A DNA stretch of 8,485 nt from assembly GCA_018818755.1 (NCBI GenBank), contig JAHIRL010000037.1:1-8485 (forward strand). The letters run 5' to 3'. This DNA comes from Patescibacteria group bacterium. Its GTDB lineage: Bacteria; Patescibacteriota; Gracilibacteria; UBA1369; LOWO2-01-FULL-3. Positions 6,739-8,485 of the stretch are shown here, piece after piece. The translations under genes were made by a program, and so were the position numbers. The stretch's first letter is position 1. Each line of letters starts with the position of its first letter. Below the pieces are notes generated by a model. The model was not told where the DNA came from. It saw only the letters and a program-made list of their open reading frames with translations, and did no database searches.

Positions 6739-7329
6739 ATGAAAATCACAAAAGTAGCTTTAGCTTCTATTCTCTGCGCAATTTTGACACTTAGCCTTAG
6801 CGCAACAGCTTTTGCGGACTTGGCAGACACAGACATCCGTTACGACTTTTGCAACAAAAATTTGGACAAGAACTATTGCTTCTGCGCATTTGACGGAAAC
6901 ATGTGTGAAAAACTGGGTATTAGCCAAACAAGCGCGGAAAACTATGTGCTCAATAGGTACTATTTTTGGCTTGATAAACAGCGCAGTATAGCCAAAAATT
7001 CCTGCGAGAAACAAGAAGGATTTTGGAATAATGAAGGAGATAAATGCGTCTTTTGCGATGGGAAAACATATTTATTTGGCAAAAAATGCCAAAGCAAAGA
7101 GGAGATTTGTGGAGATAACGAATTGGCTCAATACAATGCCAAAGAAAAGAAATGCTATTGCAGTGATGGATCCACCTTTCATAAAGGCGCATGCCTAAAA
7201 AGCGATGGACTTTTGAATGATCTCAAAGCCTCAGTAAGCTCACCTCAGGCTCAACCACTGTTATGGGCAATTCTTGGAGCAGTTTTCTTGGGGACATTCC
7301 TGGTTCTAAGAAACCGCTCCAATCAATAA
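6739..7329 (+). CDS. cysteine-rich surface protein with signal peptide and C-terminal membrane anchor
   Basis: I do not recognise this 196-residue protein as a named family. Residues 1-26 are a clear signal peptide (hydrophobic core to about 22, ATAFA before a probable cut at 26/27). The exported part has twelve cysteines at 38, 47, 49, 56, 89, 103, 106, 117, 124, 139, 141 and 152. Three similar modules can be read: CFCAFDGNMC (47-56), CVFCDGKTYLFGKKC (103-117) and CYCSDGSTFHKGAC (139-152). All have a C-x(1,2)-C pair, then DG, then C, and resemble EGF-like or short Cys-rich surface modules. The even cysteine count suits six disulfides; metal binding is an alternative. Residues 173-190 form a membrane helix followed by RNR, so the body faces outside. 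There is no LPXTG or lipobox. Composition and signal rule out a spurious frame. Adhesion or receptor roles are guesses. Confidence 0.82.
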   Translation: MKITKVALASILCAILTLSLSATAFADLADTDIRYDFCNKNLDKNYCFCAFDGNMCEKLGISQTSAENYVLNRYYFWLDKQRSIAKNSCEKQEGFWNNEGDKCVFCDGKTYLFGKKCQSKEEICGDNELAQYNAKEKKCYCSDGSTFHKGACLKSDGLLNDLKASVSSPQAQPLLWAILGAVFLGTFLVLRNRSNQ

Positions 7330-7779
7330 TTATTCATCAGAAATCTTTTGAAGTTCTTTTTTAAAGGTTTCAATATCTTTGAAATGTCTGTACACAGAGG
7401 CAAATCGGATGTAGGCCACTTCGTCAAGATTCTTCAAAGCCGCCATAATTCCCTCACCGATGACCTTACTCGGAACCTCTTTCCCATACTGCACCAAATC
7501 TTCTTCAAGTGCATCAATCGCTTTTTCCACCTGTTCTTGCGAAACTTTCCGTTTTTCACAAGCACGCCAAATCCCTTTCAAAACTTTTTCCCGATCATAA
7601 TTTTCTCGAATCCCTTCCTTCTTAACTACAACAAAATTAGTATTCTCAATCCGCTCAAAAGTCGTGAATCTATTTGCACAGCTCTCACATTCACGCCTTC
7701 TGCGCACAGCTTTATGCCCGTCAGTTTCACGAGAATCCAGCACACGCGTATCATTTTTTTTACATTTTGGACAAATCAT
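7330..7779 (-). CDS. nrdR: transcriptional repressor NrdR
   Basis: This 149-residue protein has the standard NrdR length and architecture. The N-terminal zinc ribbon has C3, C6, C31 and C34 (CPKC and CESC) and the basic stretch RRRR (26-29). An ATP-cone domain follows at about residues 49-139, starting VVVKKEG and containing VAYIRFASVYR (121-131). NrdR senses ATP/dATP through the cone and represses ribonucleotide reductase genes by binding paired NrdR boxes. I saw no NrdR box pair in this window, so its targets lie elsewhere. The gene starts 4 bases after the stop of the dNTP triphosphohydrolase and must be co-transcribed with it. Its TAA directly abuts the TAA of the convergent Cys-rich protein gene. 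An ATG start is clear, but no good Shine-Dalgarno sequence is present. Confidence 0.96.
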   Translation of the reverse strand: MICPKCKKNDTRVLDSRETDGHKAVRRRRECESCANRFTTFERIENTNFVVVKKEGIRENYDREKVLKGIWRACEKRKVSQEQVEKAIDALEEDLVQYGKEVPSKVIGEGIMAALKNLDEVAYIRFASVYRHFKDIETFKKELQKISDE

Positions 7780-7783
7780 ATGC

Positions 7784-8485
7784 CTAGATTATATGGGTTT
7801 TATACTCTTTTAGCAAAAAACTATCGGTCATTCCCGCAATATAGTTTTTCACCTCTTCGTGATCCCACCCCAAACCAAGATAATATTCAAAAAGCTCCTC
7901 AATCATCCTTTGTCCTTCCATCACATCCTCCAATATTTGTGGATTCATATAGAAATTATCATATAAAAACTTCCTCAAATCAGCGACCATCTCCTTCATT
8001 TCATCAGAAAACCTAACTTCTCCTTCCCCAGAATTCTCCACAAGATCACAAACCATCATAGACATAATTGAGCTAATAGTTCTAGCCACCAAGATATCCT
8101 CATCCAGCCCCTCTCCATATCTTTTCTCCACAGACCTCCTAGCCAAGCCCCACAGCTCATAACCATCCAGCTCCCCCAAATGTATCAGCCCTCCTCGAAG
8201 TCCATCATCAAGATCGTGATTGATATAAGCAATTTCATCGGCAACATTCACAATCTGAGCCTCCAAGCTACTTGTCCCCAATTTTTTACCCCCCTGATCA
8301 AAAGCAGTTTGATGTTTAATCAATCCATCCAAAACCTCCAGGCTCAAATTCAATCCCTCAAAATCCGGATAAACGATCTCCAACTTCTCAACCACCAACC
8401 TACTTTGTTTATTATGTTCAAAGCCACCATGCCCCTCCATCATCCTATTTAAAGCATCCTCGCCACCATGCCCAAAAGGAGGATG
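7784..8485 (-). CDS. deoxyguanosinetriphosphate triphosphohydrolase-like HD protein (5' end outside window)
   Basis: The frame is open from the window edge (8485) to a TAG at 7784-7786, giving 234 codons. The first visible residues are HPPFGHGGE, the second half of the HD-domain metal-binding motif of dGTPase-like enzymes, so about 100 or more N-terminal residues with the HD pair are missing. An internal ATG at 8443 would cut this motif in half and is not the start. Further family marks are GGFEHN shortly after, then EAQIVNVADEIAYINHDLDDGLRGG, with the Asp ligand in ADE. YIAGMTDSF near the C-terminus is also typical. The enzyme removes triphosphate from dNTPs in the cytoplasm and so lowers or balances dNTP pools. 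nrdR follows 4 bases later, which links pool degradation to control of synthesis. Confidence 0.93.
   Translation of the reverse strand, partial: HPPFGHGGEDALNRMMEGHGGFEHNKQSRLVVEKLEIVYPDFEGLNLSLEVLDGLIKHQTAFDQGGKKLGTSSLEAQIVNVADEIAYINHDLDDGLRGGLIHLGELDGYELWGLARRSVEKRYGEGLDEDILVARTISSIMSMMVCDLVENSGEGEVRFSDEMKEMVADLRKFLYDNFYMNPQILEDVMEGQRMIEELFEYYLGLGWDHEEVKNYIAGMTDSFLLKEYKTHII

Noticed and set aside
7348..8016. Open plus-strand frame of 222 codons
   Set aside because: It is antisense to nrdR and the dNTP triphosphohydrolase, both with clear family motifs. Its composition is Phe, Ser and Pro heavy, as expected of a reverse-strand shadow.
8441..8443. ATG as the start of the dNTP triphosphohydrolase
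   Set aside because: The frame stays open upstream to the window edge and encodes HPPFGHGGE, an essential family motif, so the true start is outside the window.
8423..8473. Exact 12-base direct repeat GCCACCATGCCC (8423-8434 and 8462-8473)
   Set aside because: Both copies encode GHGG within separate conserved motifs of the dGTPase family (HPPFGHGGE and the GGFEHN region), so the repeat reflects protein constraint, not a mobile or regulatory element.

Overview
The window is AT-rich bacterial DNA with tightly packed genes: nine coding regions plus the tail of a tenth, and no gap longer than about 125 bases. There is no tRNA, rRNA, CRISPR array, transposase or phage gene. The gene set suggests a member of the Candidate Phyla Radiation (Patescibacteria), perhaps near Peregrinibacteria. 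The clues are a membrane-anchored protein with a lone LytR_C domain followed by a small membrane protein, a secreted L,D-transpeptidase with an Ig-like N-terminal region, and starts without Shine-Dalgarno sequences. This placement is inference from protein character, because no marker gene such as 16S rRNA is present. The standard code fits: tryptophan is TGG and no gene contains an in-frame TGA.

Layout. Positions 2-73 (+) are the end of an unidentified protein with an APAPE repeat tail. A good sigma70-type promoter (109-137) then drives two plus-strand genes: the LytR_C protein (174-836) and a 126-residue membrane protein (842-1222). These run tail to tail into a minus-strand operon read from 5481 down to 1226: pcrA-type helicase, YmdB-type metallophosphoesterase, and S41 carboxy-terminal processing protease. 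The genes are 2 and 9 bases apart. Upstream of pcrA lies a 24-base perfect palindrome, which probably ends transcription of the minus-strand L,D-transpeptidase (6615-5569). That gene has its own strong promoter (6672-6644). Divergent from it is a cysteine-rich surface protein with a signal peptide and C-terminal anchor (6739-7329). Its stop codon directly abuts that of nrdR (7779-7330). nrdR lies downstream of a dNTP triphosphohydrolase (dgt family) whose 5' end is outside the window.

Three themes emerge. One is the cell envelope: LytR_C protein, small membrane protein, S41 protease, L,D-transpeptidase and Cys-rich anchored protein. The second is dNTP pool control, with dgt and nrdR in one operon. 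The third is DNA repair and signalling, with the PcrA helicase and the YmdB phosphodiesterase. I found no obvious undescribed defence or mobile system. The most novel-looking items are the Cys-rich anchored protein, the Asn-to-Asp change in the YmdB metal site, and the palindrome overlapping the pcrA promoter region.
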